DNA of 64,000 bases, taken from the NCBI RefSeq assembly GCF_016863095.1, contig NZ_BOOF01000004.1, positions 1-64,000 on the forward strand, written 5' to 3'. Below are positions 1 to 9,580 of the stretch, in pieces. The translations under genes and the position numbers were made by a program. Each line of letters opens with the position of its first letter. The stretch's first letter is position 1. The stretch comes from Microbispora siamensis (GTDB lineage: Bacteria > Actinomycetota > Actinomycetes > Streptosporangiales > Streptosporangiaceae). The notes below the pieces were generated by a model. It was not told the origin of the DNA. It saw only the letters and a program-made list of their open reading frames with translations, and searched no databases.

Positions 1-73
1 CTTCTCTCTCCCCAGCTCTCGCGAGGTCCGGGCCGGGTGCTCCGTCAGGTGCGCCCGGCCCTCCGGCCTGCCC

Positions 74-1519
74 TCACCCCCACGCCGCGACCACGTCGTC
101 GGCGCCCCACGCCAGGCCGACGCCCTCCACCGAGGGATGGACCCCGGACAGCGACACCACCGCGAGGCCGCCCGCCTCCGCGTCGAAGCCCGGCACCTGT
201 GCGGCGTCGCGGCGCAGCGCGGCCAGGTCGTGACCGTCGAACGGCGTGCCGAGCCATTTGATCGAGCCCGCGAACAGCACCCGTCGTGCCACCGGTGCCC
301 GGTCCGCGCCGATCAGGTCCACCTCCGGGGAAAACCGGCGGTTCCACCATCCGCCGACGGCCTCCGCGTCCGGCCAGGGCAGCTCTCCCGCCGCGGCGGC
401 CATGCCCAGCGCCTCTCTGACGACCGGTTCGACGGCTCGTCCACGTAGGCTCGCCCAGCGTCGCCGTACGAGCCGGAACGCGAGGTCGGGACGCCCCCGA
501 TGCGCGTGTTCCGCCGCGGCGCGCAGGACGCCCAGGTACATCCGCAGATTGTGATCGCGGATGCGGTACAGCGCCGGTTTGCCCGGCTGGACGGACAGCG
601 GCTCGTCCATCGCCAGCACGCGCTTCTCGCCGGTGAGCCTGCGCAGGAGAGGGGAGAGTGATCCGGACTGCAGCGGCCCCTCGCGCCCGCCCGCCGTCGC
701 GGCGATGGCGGCGTGCGTCCTGTCGCCGCTGCCGACCGCTTCCAGCACCCGGCGGGCCTGGTCGGGAGTGGGGAACTCCGCGAGAAGGACGGACTCGGGC
801 ACGCCGAACAGGGCCGACGCCGGGTCCTCGCACTCCTGCCGGATGAACTCCAGTGGAGGAGTGCCGTGCGGCCAGGCGCGCAGAATCCCGGGCAGCCCTC
901 CGCTGGCGAGGTACGCGTCGATCGCGTCACCTCCGGTCAGGCCCAGCGCCCCGGCGGTCTCCGCGGGATCGAGCGGGTCGAGCGCCATGGTGTCGGCGCG
1001 CCCGTAGAACGGCCGGTCATAGGCGGTCAGCCGCTCCATCATGTGCAGGTCGCTGCCGAGCAGGAGCAGGAGAACGGGCTTGCCCGACAGGAGCCTGTCC
1101 CAGGCCGTCTGCAGCGCGCCGTCGAACAGGTCGTCCTGTTCCGCCAGCCAGGGCATCTCGTCGACGACGACGATCGAGGGGGTCGGCGGGACCGCCGCGT
1201 GCAGCACCCGGAACGCCTCCGGCCAGCTTCCGCTGGTGACGCGGACGACCTGCTCGGGATCGGCGGGCAGGCACGACTCCTTGAGTTCGGCGCAGAACGC
1301 CTCGACCGCCTCGACCGGCGACATCCCCTTGGTCGCGGTGAAGAACAGGTACGGCACACCGGCCCTGTCGCAGAACTCCTGCACCAGCCGGGACTTGCCG
1401 ACCTGGCGGCGTCCCCTGATGGCCATGGCGGAGCCGGCACCCGTCCGGCTGACCCGGTCGAGGCGCTTGGTCAGGGCAGCCAGCTCTCGCCGCCTGCCGA
1501 TGAAAGGAACCGCGCTCAC
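74..1519 (-). CDS. AAA-family ATPase, DUF234/archaeal-ATPase type
   Basis: A 481-residue protein beginning at a GTG. Seen: a P-loop GRRQVGKS at residues 36-43 and a Walker B stretch IVVVDEMPW near residue 115, followed by a long helical and winged-helix region and a C-terminal domain with acidic and basic residues such as EVDLIGADR, as in the DUF234 nuclease-like tail. Known of the family: these prokaryotic ATPases couple NTP hydrolysis to an unknown DNA- or protein-linked task, and some are encoded near toxins. The gene starts 12 bp from a double palindrome (1531-1562) that probably controls it. No partner gene is adjacent, so the exact role is not inferred. Confidence 0.8.
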   Translation of the reverse strand: MSAVPFIGRRRELAALTKRLDRVSRTGAGSAMAIRGRRQVGKSRLVQEFCDRAGVPYLFFTATKGMSPVEAVEAFCAELKESCLPADPEQVVRVTSGSWPEAFRVLHAAVPPTPSIVVVDEMPWLAEQDDLFDGALQTAWDRLLSGKPVLLLLLGSDLHMMERLTAYDRPFYGRADTMALDPLDPAETAGALGLTGGDAIDAYLASGGLPGILRAWPHGTPPLEFIRQECEDPASALFGVPESVLLAEFPTPDQARRVLEAVGSGDRTHAAIAATAGGREGPLQSGSLSPLLRRLTGEKRVLAMDEPLSVQPGKPALYRIRDHNLRMYLGVLRAAAEHAHRGRPDLAFRLVRRRWASLRGRAVEPVVREALGMAAAAGELPWPDAEAVGGWWNRRFSPEVDLIGADRAPVARRVLFAGSIKWLGTPFDGHDLAALRRDAAQVPGFDAEAGGLAVVSLSGVHPSVEGVGLAWGADDVVAAWG

Positions 1520-1530
1520 CGTACCCCTTA

Positions 1531-1562
1531 TGTAGATGACATCTACGTAGATGCAATCTACA
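1531..1562. promoter_or_regulatory. Tandem palindromic operator
   Basis: Two abutting palindromes: GTAGATG-a-CATCTAC (1532-1546) and GTAGAT-gca-ATCTAC (1547-1561). They lie immediately upstream of the AAA ATPase start at 1519. The perfect dyads and promoter position suggest a dimeric repressor binding as two adjacent dimers. The regulator is not identifiable here. Confidence 0.6.
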
Positions 1563-1793
1563 CACTCGCCGTACGGACACAGGCGCGCGGGCCGACGTCG
1601 AGGGTCGCCGCCGCGTTGTCGGCTATTCGTCGGGGTCGGCGATCTCCGCTACGCGCGCGCCGTCGAGCTCCAGGTCCGATGCGCCAGCACGTGCTCGGTC
1701 ATCCGCCGCACCTTCGCCACTGCGTCAGGGTCGGATCGGACGGTCTTCACCGCGGCGCGCATCGTCGCGTCGGCCTCGCGGTCGGCTTGGGCA
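1563..1793. other. Gap with possible gene remnant
   Basis: No intact gene. On the minus strand, 1762 down to 1649 reads as a 37-codon frame (MRAAVKTVRSDPDAVAKV...). A one-base frame change near its end would extend it into ELDGARVAEIADPDE. This looks like either a very small protein or a decayed end of one. No ribosome-binding site was evident. Confidence 0.25.
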
Positions 1794-2288
1794 TTACAGG
1801 GTGCGGCGGGGTGGGAGCAGGGCGTTGACGCGGTCGGAGCCGGGCCAGACGTAGGGGAGGTCGTCGGGGTCTCCGGGGAACTTCGGGCCGTAGAACTCCG
1901 GGTCCTTGCGCAGCAGGGCCGAGCGGTGGCTGAGGTGGAGGGCGGGGTCCCCGAGCCAGGGCGGCAGTTCGTCCGCCTCCGCGAGGGCCGCCTGGGTGCG
2001 GGGCGTCGCGATGCCCCGGCAGTCGAGCAGTTCCCTGGTCATCGTCCCGGCGCAGGTGTCGGCGCGGCCCAGGTCGCACCAGGCCGCCACGATCTCCAGG
2101 CCGTAGCGGACCAGCGCCTCCTCGTACCCGGCCCACATGTGCGCCACCGGGTGGTGCCGCCAGCCGTACCCGGGAATGGTGAGCGTGCGCAGGATCTGCA
2201 GGGCCTCGACCCGCTGCTTGCCGAGGCGGAGCGGGTCGAGGACGCGGGCGGTGGCCGCGAAGTCGGGGTACGGCAGGAACGTCTGCAT
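1794..2288 (-). CDS. MSMEG_6728/Pyr_excise-like protein
   Basis: A 164-residue protein with the N-terminal pattern MQTFLPYPDF...VLDPLRLGKQRVEALQIL and the block GWRHHPVAHMWAGYE. This is typical of the actinobacterial MSMEG_6728 family, which is related to pyrimidine-dimer DNA glycosylase (Pyr_excise) domains. Family knowledge suggests DNA-repair-like chemistry, but the activity of this branch is not established. Length is normal for the family. It lies downstream of the alcohol dehydrogenase and is separated from it by a strong hairpin, so it is probably a separate transcript. Confidence 0.75.
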   Translation of the reverse strand: MQTFLPYPDFAATARVLDPLRLGKQRVEALQILRTLTIPGYGWRHHPVAHMWAGYEEALVRYGLEIVAAWCDLGRADTCAGTMTRELLDCRGIATPRTQAALAEADELPPWLGDPALHLSHRSALLRKDPEFYGPKFPGDPDDLPYVWPGSDRVNALLPPRRTL

Positions 2289-2308
2289 GTCGCCGCTCGG
2301 GTTACCCC

Positions 2309-2354
2309 GGCCCGCCGGAGATATCCCCCGCGCCGGGGAGATCTCCGGCGGGCC
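2309..2354 (-). terminator. Rho-independent-like hairpin after adh
   Basis: A 14-bp perfect stem, GGCCCGCCGGAGAT (2309-2322) pairing with ATCTCCGGCGGGCC (2341-2354). The loop itself contains CCCC/GGGG complementarity. It starts 7 bp past the alcohol dehydrogenase stop codon on the minus strand. It has no strong U-tract, as is common in high-GC actinomycetes. Confidence 0.7.
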
Positions 2355-2360
2355 GTGGCG

Positions 2361-3446
2361 TCAGTCGAACAGCACGATCTGCCGGAGCACCTCGCCGCCG
2401 CGCAGGGCGTCGACGGCGTCGTTCAGGTCGCCGATCCTGATGCGGGAGCTGATCATGCTGTCCAGGTCGAGCTTGCCCGCCTTGTAGAGGTTCACGAAAC
2501 GCGGGAAGTCCCTGCGGACGTCGGCGTCGCCGTACAGCGAGCTGAGGATGTTCTTGCCCTCGAACAGCAGGTTGAAGGCGGTCAGCGGCACCTGGTCGTC
2601 CATGGCGCCCGCGCCGACGACGATGACGTCGCCGCCGCGCCGGGTCGCCTGCCAGGCCGTCATGATCGCGGCCGACTTGCCGACCACCTCGAAGCCGTGG
2701 TCGAAGCCCTGGCCGCCGGTCAGCGTGCCGATCGCGTCCATGAGCTGGTCGGGGGTGCAGGCGTGGGTGGCTCCGACCTTCTTCGCGAGCGCGTGCTTGG
2801 ACTCCAGCGGGTCGATCGCGAGGATCGTGGTCGCGCCGGAGATGCGGGCGCCCTGGATCACCGACAGGCCGACGCCGCCGCAGCCGACGACCGCGACGGT
2901 CGCGCCGGGGCGCACCTTCGCGGTGTTGAGCACCGCGCCGACGCCCGTCGTGATGCCGCAGCCGATCAGCGCCGCCGCCTCGTACGGCACGTCGGAGTCG
3001 ACCTTGATCGCCCCCTGCCACGGCACGATGATCTCCTCGGCCCAGGTGCCGCACCCGGCCATGCCGAACGCCGGGGTCGCGCCGTCGAACAGGAACCGCG
3101 GCTCGGTGAAGCTCTTCATCATGTACGTCATGCAGAGGTTCGGCTGGCCGCCCACGCAGCTCGGGCAGGCGCCGCACGCGGGCGTCCAGTTGATGATGAC
3201 GTGGTCGCCCGGCTGCACGGTGGTCACGCCGTCGCCCACCTCGACGACCTCGCCCGCGCCCTCGTGACCGGGGATGATCGGGAGCGGCATGGGGAGTACG
3301 CCCGTGAGCACCGAGAGGTCGGAGTGGCAGACGCCGGTGGCCTTCACCCGCACCCGGACGTCACCCGGGCCCACCGGCGTCAGCGTGAAGTCGTCTCTGA
3401 TGTCGAGCTTTTCGTCGCCGACCGCGTGGAGAAGCGCGCCGCGCAT
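2361..3446 (-). CDS. NDMA-dependent Zn alcohol dehydrogenase
   Basis: A 361-residue medium-chain dehydrogenase. Seen: catalytic-zinc ligands in CHSD and GHEGAGEV, the four-Cys structural-zinc loop CGACPSCVGGQPNLC, and the nucleotide-binding CGGVGLSVI preceded by GCGITTGVGAV, a combination typical of the N,N-dimethyl-4-nitrosoaniline-dependent class with tightly bound NAD. The ATG at 3446 is chosen because AGGAGG sits 5 bp upstream; an upstream in-frame ATG at 3494 has no such site and would overlap the ferredoxin gene. The gene follows a 3Fe-4S ferredoxin gene by 37 bp. Similar ferredoxin/ADH pairs accompany P450s in mycobacteria, so oxidation of a hydroxylated lipid or steroid is possible but inferred. 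Confidence 0.85.
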   Translation of the reverse strand: MRGALLHAVGDEKLDIRDDFTLTPVGPGDVRVRVKATGVCHSDLSVLTGVLPMPLPIIPGHEGAGEVVEVGDGVTTVQPGDHVIINWTPACGACPSCVGGQPNLCMTYMMKSFTEPRFLFDGATPAFGMAGCGTWAEEIIVPWQGAIKVDSDVPYEAAALIGCGITTGVGAVLNTAKVRPGATVAVVGCGGVGLSVIQGARISGATTILAIDPLESKHALAKKVGATHACTPDQLMDAIGTLTGGQGFDHGFEVVGKSAAIMTAWQATRRGGDVIVVGAGAMDDQVPLTAFNLLFEGKNILSSLYGDADVRRDFPRFVNLYKAGKLDLDSMISSRIRIGDLNDAVDALRGGEVLRQIVLFD

Positions 3447-3483
3447 GGGGACCTCCTGGTCTTTCGGTGGTGGGTGCCGCGCG

Positions 3484-3678
3484 TCACTCGTCATCGAGCG
3501 ACAGCGCGGCCTTTGGGCAGGACCGGACCGCGTGGCGGACCCGGTCGAGCAGTTCGGCGGGCGGCTCGGGCATCAGCACGTGGAGGTTGTCCTCGTCGTC
3601 GACCTCGAAGACCTCGGGCGCCAGGCCCATGCAGACGGCGTTGGCCTCACACACGTCGTAGTCGACCTTGATCTTCAT
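3484..3678 (-). CDS. 3Fe-4S type ferredoxin
   Basis: A 64-residue ferredoxin. Cysteines fall in CEANAVC and a distal SCP motif (VRSCPKAAL), giving three ligand cysteines with Ala in place of the fourth. This is the pattern of P450-partner 3Fe-4S ferredoxins. AGGAGGA precedes the ATG. It is the first gene of a two-gene unit with the alcohol dehydrogenase. It probably carries electrons to a P450; two or more P450s in the window (for example 10832-12031) lack their own ferredoxin, so the partner is uncertain. Confidence 0.85.
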   Translation of the reverse strand: MKIKVDYDVCEANAVCMGLAPEVFEVDDEDNLHVLMPEPPAELLDRVRHAVRSCPKAALSLDDE

Positions 3679-3724
3679 GGCGCGTCCTCCTCCTGTGCGT
3701 CACGTCGCGCTGGAGTTCACGTTA

Positions 3725-3854
3725 GGGCCTGTCCCTTGGATCTTCCGCCTACTGCGGTCGGCCAGGCGGCGCCTCGCTGCGTTGTCGTCGTCGCCCATAG
3801 CTCCGCTATGGCCTCCTCCTCCGCCTTGCGACGCATCCACCTGGCCGATCCTCG

Positions 3855-3881
<27 letters not shown>
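3725..3881. mobile_element. MITE-like non-autonomous element, 157 bp
   Basis: Ends are GGGCCTGTCCCTTGGATC on the left and, read inward from the right, GGGTCTGTCCCGCGGATC (15 of 18 identical). The interior continues the inverted symmetry (GGTCGGCCAGG against GATCGGCCAGG) and centres on CCATAGC-tcc-GCTATGG (3795-3811), so the whole element can fold into one long hairpin. It encodes no protein. A target duplication is not clear. It overlaps the 3' end of the PPOX gene and supplies its stop codon. Confidence 0.7.
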
Positions 3882-5052
<1,171 letters not shown>

Positions 5053-5105
5053 CGGCGTGTCCCGCCGCGGCGGCACGGGGGATTCCAAGCCGCACGGCCG
5101 GTTTG

Positions 5106-6167
5106 TCAGGCGCGGGCGCGCTCGCAGCCGCACTCGCCGGTGATGCGGGCCTCCCGGCCGCCGGCGTCGCGGAAGATCCCCGAGCCGGGGGTGGCGCGGG
5201 CGAGGGCGTCCGCGGCGAGCACCACCGCGGCGGCCGTGTATCCCGACCGCTCGTTGGGGAAGTGCCGCTCGTTCACGAACTGCCAGCCGGTCCAGTAGGA
5301 GCCGTCCTCGTGACGCAGGTGCTGCATGTCGGCGAACACCGCCAGCGCGCGCTCCCGCAGCCCGGCGGCGTCGAGCGCGAGCACCAGTTCGCACGACTCC
5401 GCGCCGGTCACCCAGGGCTGGTCGGAGACGCAGCGCGCGCCGAGGCCGGGCACGACGAAGGTGTCCCACTCCAGGTCGAACCGCCGCGCCGCCGCCGTCC
5501 CGCGTACGGCGCCGCCGAGCACGGGGTAGTACCAGTCCATCGAGAACCGGCTTTTGTCGGCGAACGCCTCCGGGTGGTCGGCGATCACGTGGCCGAGCTG
5601 GTCGGCGGCGAGCTCCCAGTCGGGCTGCGGGTCGCCCAGCCGCTCGGCGAGCAGCGCCCCGCACCGCAGGCCCTGGTGGATCGACGAGCACCCGGTGAGC
5701 AGGGCGTACTCCGCCGGACGTCCCTCGGCGTCGCGCTGCCACAGGACCTCGCCGCGCGCGGTCTGCAGGCCGATGACGAAGTCGAGGGCCCGCGCCACCA
5801 CCGGCCACATCGACCGGGCGAAGTCCTCGTCCCCGGTCACCAGCAGGTCGTGCCAGACCCCCACGGCGATGTACGCCGCGTGGTTGGACTCCCCGGCCGC
5901 CTCGGCGGGCTCGCCGTCGCGGACCTTCATCGGCCAGGAGCCGTCCGGGCGCTGGTGCCGTACGAGCCAGTCGTAGCCCTTGCGGGCCTCCTCGCGCAGC
6001 CCGGCCACGGTCAGCGCCATCAGGCACTCGATGTGGTTCCAGGCGTCGATGTGGCCTTCGGGCCAGGGCACGCCGCCCTGGTCGTCCTGGACGGCGGCGA
6101 TGCTCTCGGCCGTACGGACGACCTGCTCTGCGGTGATGATCCCCGGTACGTCCGGCACCCGCCTCAT
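5106..6167 (-). CDS. Prenyltransferase/squalene-cyclase-repeat protein
   Basis: 353 residues with repeated alpha/alpha-toroid motifs, for example ECLMALTVAGLREEARKGY followed by QRPDGSWPMKV, and later DGSYWTGWQFVNE. Family knowledge: such repeats occur in squalene/hopene cyclases and prenyltransferases. This protein lacks an obvious DXDD catalytic motif, so it may not be a cyclase. The start at 6167 overlaps the stop of the upstream methyltransferase (ATGA), implying coupled translation. It is the last gene of a three-gene minus-strand set: GT4, methyltransferase, then this gene. Confidence 0.75.
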   Translation of the reverse strand: MRRVPDVPGIITAEQVVRTAESIAAVQDDQGGVPWPEGHIDAWNHIECLMALTVAGLREEARKGYDWLVRHQRPDGSWPMKVRDGEPAEAAGESNHAAYIAVGVWHDLLVTGDEDFARSMWPVVARALDFVIGLQTARGEVLWQRDAEGRPAEYALLTGCSSIHQGLRCGALLAERLGDPQPDWELAADQLGHVIADHPEAFADKSRFSMDWYYPVLGGAVRGTAAARRFDLEWDTFVVPGLGARCVSDQPWVTGAESCELVLALDAAGLRERALAVFADMQHLRHEDGSYWTGWQFVNERHFPNERSGYTAAAVVLAADALARATPGSGIFRDAGGREARITGECGCERARA

Positions 6168-6877
6168 GCCGGTTTCCGGACATAGACCACGACGCTCTTG
6201 CCGATGAGGGGGTTGAGCACGGCCTCGGCCAGCCGGGTGGCGAGGGGGCGCTTCATGATGTCCCAGACGAGAAGCTCGTGGTAGGCCTTGGCCAGCGGGT
6301 GCTGGTCGTCGTTCACCCCGACCGCGCACTTGATCCACCAGTACGGCGAGTGCAGGCCGTGGGCGTGGTGGTGGCCGCCGACCTCCAGTCCGGACGCCTT
6401 CAGCTTCGCCTGGAGCTCCGCCAACGTATAAATCCGGATATGTCCGCCGGGGGCGGTGTGGTAGTCCTCCGACAGGGCCCAGCAGATCCGCTCGGGCAGG
6501 AAGCTCGGCACCGTGATCGCGGCCCGGCCGCCCGGCTTCAGCACGCGTACGATCTCGCGCATCGCGGCCATGTCGTCCGGGATGTGCTCCAGCACCTCGG
6601 CGGCGATGACGCGGTCGAACGACGCGTCGGGGAACGGCATGTCGAGGGCGTCGCCGACGACGGCGTCCCCGGTCGCGCCCGCCGGCACCTCGCCCTCCTT
6701 GTCCATTGCCGCGAACATGGCCGCCACGTTCTCCATCTCGGCGGCGTCCATGTCGAAGGCGACCACGTCGGCGCCCCGGCGCAGCACCTCGAAGGCGTGC
6801 CGGCCACCACCGGCCCCGAGGTCGAGGACGCGGTCGCCCGGTCCGACGGGCAGCCGGTTGAAGTCGACGGTCAGCAC
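6164..6877 (-). CDS. Class I SAM-dependent methyltransferase (Methyltransf_11 type)
   Basis: 237 residues from GTG. Motif I VLDLGAGGGRHAFEVL, followed by VVAFDMD, AEVLEHIPDDMAAMREIVRVLKPGGRAAITVPSF. This is the standard methyltransferase 11 core, with a C-terminal region resembling methyltransferases of lipid and glycan pathways. It is flanked upstream by a GT4 glycosyltransferase and downstream, with a 4-bp overlap, by the prenyltransferase-like gene. The set suggests modification of a glycolipid or cell-surface glycan. Substrate is not determined. Confidence 0.85.
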   Translation of the reverse strand: MLTVDFNRLPVGPGDRVLDLGAGGGRHAFEVLRRGADVVAFDMDAAEMENVAAMFAAMDKEGEVPAGATGDAVVGDALDMPFPDASFDRVIAAEVLEHIPDDMAAMREIVRVLKPGGRAAITVPSFLPERICWALSEDYHTAPGGHIRIYTLAELQAKLKASGLEVGGHHHAHGLHSPYWWIKCAVGVNDDQHPLAKAYHELLVWDIMKRPLATRLAEAVLNPLIGKSVVVYVRKPA

Positions 6878-6896
6878 TCGGTGCCTGCCTTTCGTG

Positions 6897-6945
6897 GGTT
6901 CTGGGGAGTCACCGGTTCTGGGGTCACCGGTTCTGGGGAGTCACC
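6897..6945. repeat. Three-copy 15-17 bp direct repeat
   Basis: Units GGTTCTGGGGAGTCACC (6897-6913), GGTTCTGGGGTCACC (6914-6928) and GGTTCTGGGGAGTCACC (6929-6945) stand head to tail between the GT4 gene end and the methyltransferase start. A second short duplication, CGGGAGACGC, follows across the GT4 stop codon. It could be a protein-binding site or simply a slippage-expanded spacer. Confidence 0.7.
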
Positions 6946-6954
6946 GGGAGACGC

Positions 6955-8196
6955 TCATCGGGAGACGCGGCGCGCGGCGATGGCCTCGTGGTAGGCCTCG
7001 ACCGTGCGGCGGGCGACGACCGGCCACGCGTACCGCTCCATCACGCGGTCGTAGCCGCGCCGGCCGAACTCCGCGCGCTCCTCGGGGGAGTCGAGCAGGC
7101 GGCGCAGCACGGCGGCCAGCTCCTCGGGGTCGCCCGGTGTGACCTGCACGGCCGCGTCGCCGACCACCTCGGGCAGGGCACCCGTACGCGAGGCGACCAG
7201 CGGCGTGCCGCACGCCATGTGCTCGACGGCCGGCAGCGAGAACCCCTCGTACAGCGAGGGGACCACCGCGACCTCGGAGGTGGCGATCAGCTCCGCCAGC
7301 TCCTCGTCGGGGATGCCGTGCACGAACCGTACGCGGTCGTGCAGCGACAGCTCGTTGACGAGCTGTTCCGTGGGTCCTCCGGGAGTGGGCCTGCTCACCA
7401 CGGTGAGGTTGACCTCGCGCTCGGTGGCGAGCTTGGCGACCGCCCGCAGCAGGGTCGCCACGCCCTTCATGGGCGAGTCGGCGCTGGCCACGGCCACGAT
7501 CGAGTTCTCCCGCTTCGGCAGTTCCGGCCGGGGGTGGAAGAACCGCGTGTCCACGCCGAGCGGGATCAGCCGCATGTTGGACTGCGGCACGTTGAAGTCG
7601 CGGTGGATGTCGGCGAGCGACGACTCGCTGACGGTCAGGATCGGGCTCAGCCGGGGCGCCACGATGCTCTGCATGCGCACGAAGCCGTACCAGCGGCGCA
7701 TCGACAGCCGCTTCCAGCCCTTGGCGGCCTTCAGCTCGATCCGCCGGTCCACGCTGATCGGATGGTGGATGGTGCCGACCACGGGGAACAGCCGCTGGAT
7801 GCCGAGCAGGCCGTAGCCCAGCGTCTGGTTGTCCTGGACGACGTCGAAGTCGCCGCGCCGCCTCTTCAGCTCCCGGTAGGCGCGCAGGCTGAACGTCAGC
7901 GGCTCGGGGAAGCCGGCCGTCCACATCGTGGCGACCTCGAGCGCGTCGATCCAGTCGCGATACTCGTCGCGCTTCGGTGTGCGGAACGGGTCCTCGTCGC
8001 GGTAGAGGTCCAGGCTCGGCACCTTGTTGAGGATCACGCCCTCGTCCAGCTCCGGGTAGGGCTGGCCGGAGAAGACCTCGACGTGGTGGCCCAGAGCGAC
8101 GAGCTCGCGGCTTATGTGGCGCAGGTACACCCCCTGGCCGCCGCAGGTGGGCTTGCTGCGGTAGGACAGCAGCGCGACTCGCAGCCTCTCCGCCAA
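6955..8196 (-). CDS. GT4-family glycosyltransferase
   Basis: About 413 residues from a TTG at 8196, chosen because GAAAGGGG lies 6-7 bp upstream and the GT-B N-terminal strand (RVALLSYRSKPTCGGQGVYL) begins just after. The C-terminal donor domain contains SEVAVVPSLYEGFSLPAVEHMACGTPLVASRTGALPEV, the EX7E-type signature of GT4 retaining transferases using nucleotide sugars. It is divergent from a GDP-mannose 4,6-dehydratase gene, so a GDP-sugar donor is plausible. It is first in a co-oriented set with a methyltransferase and a prenyltransferase-like gene. Confidence 0.85.
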   Translation of the reverse strand: MAERLRVALLSYRSKPTCGGQGVYLRHISRELVALGHHVEVFSGQPYPELDEGVILNKVPSLDLYRDEDPFRTPKRDEYRDWIDALEVATMWTAGFPEPLTFSLRAYRELKRRRGDFDVVQDNQTLGYGLLGIQRLFPVVGTIHHPISVDRRIELKAAKGWKRLSMRRWYGFVRMQSIVAPRLSPILTVSESSLADIHRDFNVPQSNMRLIPLGVDTRFFHPRPELPKRENSIVAVASADSPMKGVATLLRAVAKLATEREVNLTVVSRPTPGGPTEQLVNELSLHDRVRFVHGIPDEELAELIATSEVAVVPSLYEGFSLPAVEHMACGTPLVASRTGALPEVVGDAAVQVTPGDPEELAAVLRRLLDSPEERAEFGRRGYDRVMERYAWPVVARRTVEAYHEAIAARRVSR

Positions 8197-8356
8197 GAGG
8201 CACCCCTTTCCAGCCGGTTTCCAGCCGTGCCCCCGTGGGGCTGCTGCCAGGAACACTACCATTTGACCTTAGATGGGGTAGGTGAGGTGGAAAGGGTCCT
8301 CGCTCGACTCTCACCCTGCCCGACCTGGGGTGTTAGCTTACCCGAACGAGATTCGG

Positions 8357-8370
8357 TGCAACACGTTCTA
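8357..8370. promoter_or_regulatory. KstR-like operator (TGCAACACGTTCTA)
   Basis: Matches TNNAACNNGTTNNA exactly. It lies in the divergent 254-bp promoter between the GT4 gene (start 8196) and the GDP-mannose dehydratase gene (start 8451). The rest of the region has no other clear motif apart from the ribosome-binding site GAGGAGG before 8451. Confidence 0.5.
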
Positions 8371-8450
8371 GCGCGTATATGTAGGCACGGCCGGGCAGGG
8401 CGGTACATTCGCCTCTCATAGGCCAAGTTGGGCGCTACGAGGAGGATCCG

Positions 8451-9476
8451 TTGGCCAGGCGTGCGCTGATCACCGGCATCACCGGTCAGGACGGCTCCTA
8501 TCTCGCAGAACACCTGCTGAGCGAGGGATACGAGGTCTGGGGCCTGGTCCGCGGGCAGGCCAACCCCCGCGTCCCGCGCGTGCGCCGGCTCCTGCAGGAC
8601 GTACGGCTGGTCCGCGGCGACCTGCTCGACCAGGGGTCGCTGATCTCGGCGGTGGAGAAGGTGCAGCCGGACGAGGTCTACAACCTGGGAGCCATCTCGT
8701 TCGTGCCCATGTCGTGGGAGCAGGCCGAGCTGACCGCCGAGGTGACCGGCATGGGCGTGCTCCGGGTGCTGGAGGCCATCCGCGTCTGCTCGGGCATCAC
8801 TGCCTCGCGCGGCTCGTCGGCCGGGCAGATCCGCTTCTACCAGGCGTCGTCCTCGGAGATGTTCGGCCAGGTCAGGGAGACGCCGCAGACCGAGCGCACC
8901 CCCTTCCACCCCAGGTCGCCGTACGGCGTGGCCAAGGCGTACGGGCACTTCCTCACCCAGAACTACCGCGAGTCGTACGGCATGTTCGCGGTGTCGGGCA
9001 TCCTGTTCAACCACGAGTCGCCCCGCAGGGGAGCCGAGTTCGTCACCCGCAAGGTCTCCCTCGGCGTCGCGCGGATCAAGCTCGGCATGGCCACGGAGCT
9101 GCGCCTGGGCAATCTGGAGGCGCGCCGCGACTGGGGGTTCGCCGGCGACTTCGTCCGGGCCATGCACATGATGCTGTCGGCCGCCGAGCCCGAGGACTAC
9201 GTCATCGGCACCGGGCGCACGCACTCGGTGCGCGAGCTTGTCGAGGCGGCGTTCGCCGCCGCCGGCCTGGACTGGGAGCGGCACGTCGTCTGCGACGCGT
9301 CCCTGCACCGTCCGGCGGAGGTCGACCTGCTGTGTGCGGACCCGAAGAAGGCCCGCACCCAGCTCGGCTGGGAGCCGACGGTGTCGTTCGAGGAGCTCGT
9401 GGCGATGATGGTCGAGGCCGACCTGCGCCTGCTCGCCGACGGCGGCGATCCCGAGCAGGACTCCTCCTGGGCCTGA
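8451..9476 (+). CDS. gmd: GDP-mannose 4,6-dehydratase
   Basis: 341 residues from TTG, with GAGGAGG 5 bp upstream. The Rossmann motif GITGQDGSYLAEHLL and the core EVYNLGAISFVPMSWEQ, catalytic-type YQASSSEMFGQV, SPYGVAKAYGHF (YxxxK) and FNHESPRRGAEFVTRK are diagnostic of GMD. It converts GDP-mannose to GDP-4-keto-6-deoxymannose, the precursor of GDP-fucose, GDP-rhamnose or related sugars. No downstream reductase is adjacent. It is divergent from a GT4 gene that could use the product. Confidence 0.92.
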   Translation: MARRALITGITGQDGSYLAEHLLSEGYEVWGLVRGQANPRVPRVRRLLQDVRLVRGDLLDQGSLISAVEKVQPDEVYNLGAISFVPMSWEQAELTAEVTGMGVLRVLEAIRVCSGITASRGSSAGQIRFYQASSSEMFGQVRETPQTERTPFHPRSPYGVAKAYGHFLTQNYRESYGMFAVSGILFNHESPRRGAEFVTRKVSLGVARIKLGMATELRLGNLEARRDWGFAGDFVRAMHMMLSAAEPEDYVIGTGRTHSVRELVEAAFAAAGLDWERHVVCDASLHRPAEVDLLCADPKKARTQLGWEPTVSFEELVAMMVEADLRLLADGGDPEQDSSWA

Positions 9477-9580
9477 CGTCCGGGACGGGGCTCACCGGTA
9501 GCCCGGCGGCGCCGCCGTCGCGCTCCAGCCGGTCGTCCCAAGATTGACACAAAACCTACCAATTGTGCATGCTTTTGTGC

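Noticed and set aside
1649..1762. A 37-codon minus-strand gene
   Set aside because: No ribosome-binding site and an apparent frame change at its end. It could be a remnant but cannot be called a gene from sequence alone.
1551..3671. A long plus-strand open frame of about 700 codons
   Set aside because: It is antisense to the Pyr_excise-like, alcohol dehydrogenase and ferredoxin genes, which have strong motifs. The long frame reflects high GC composition and shows no domain pattern.
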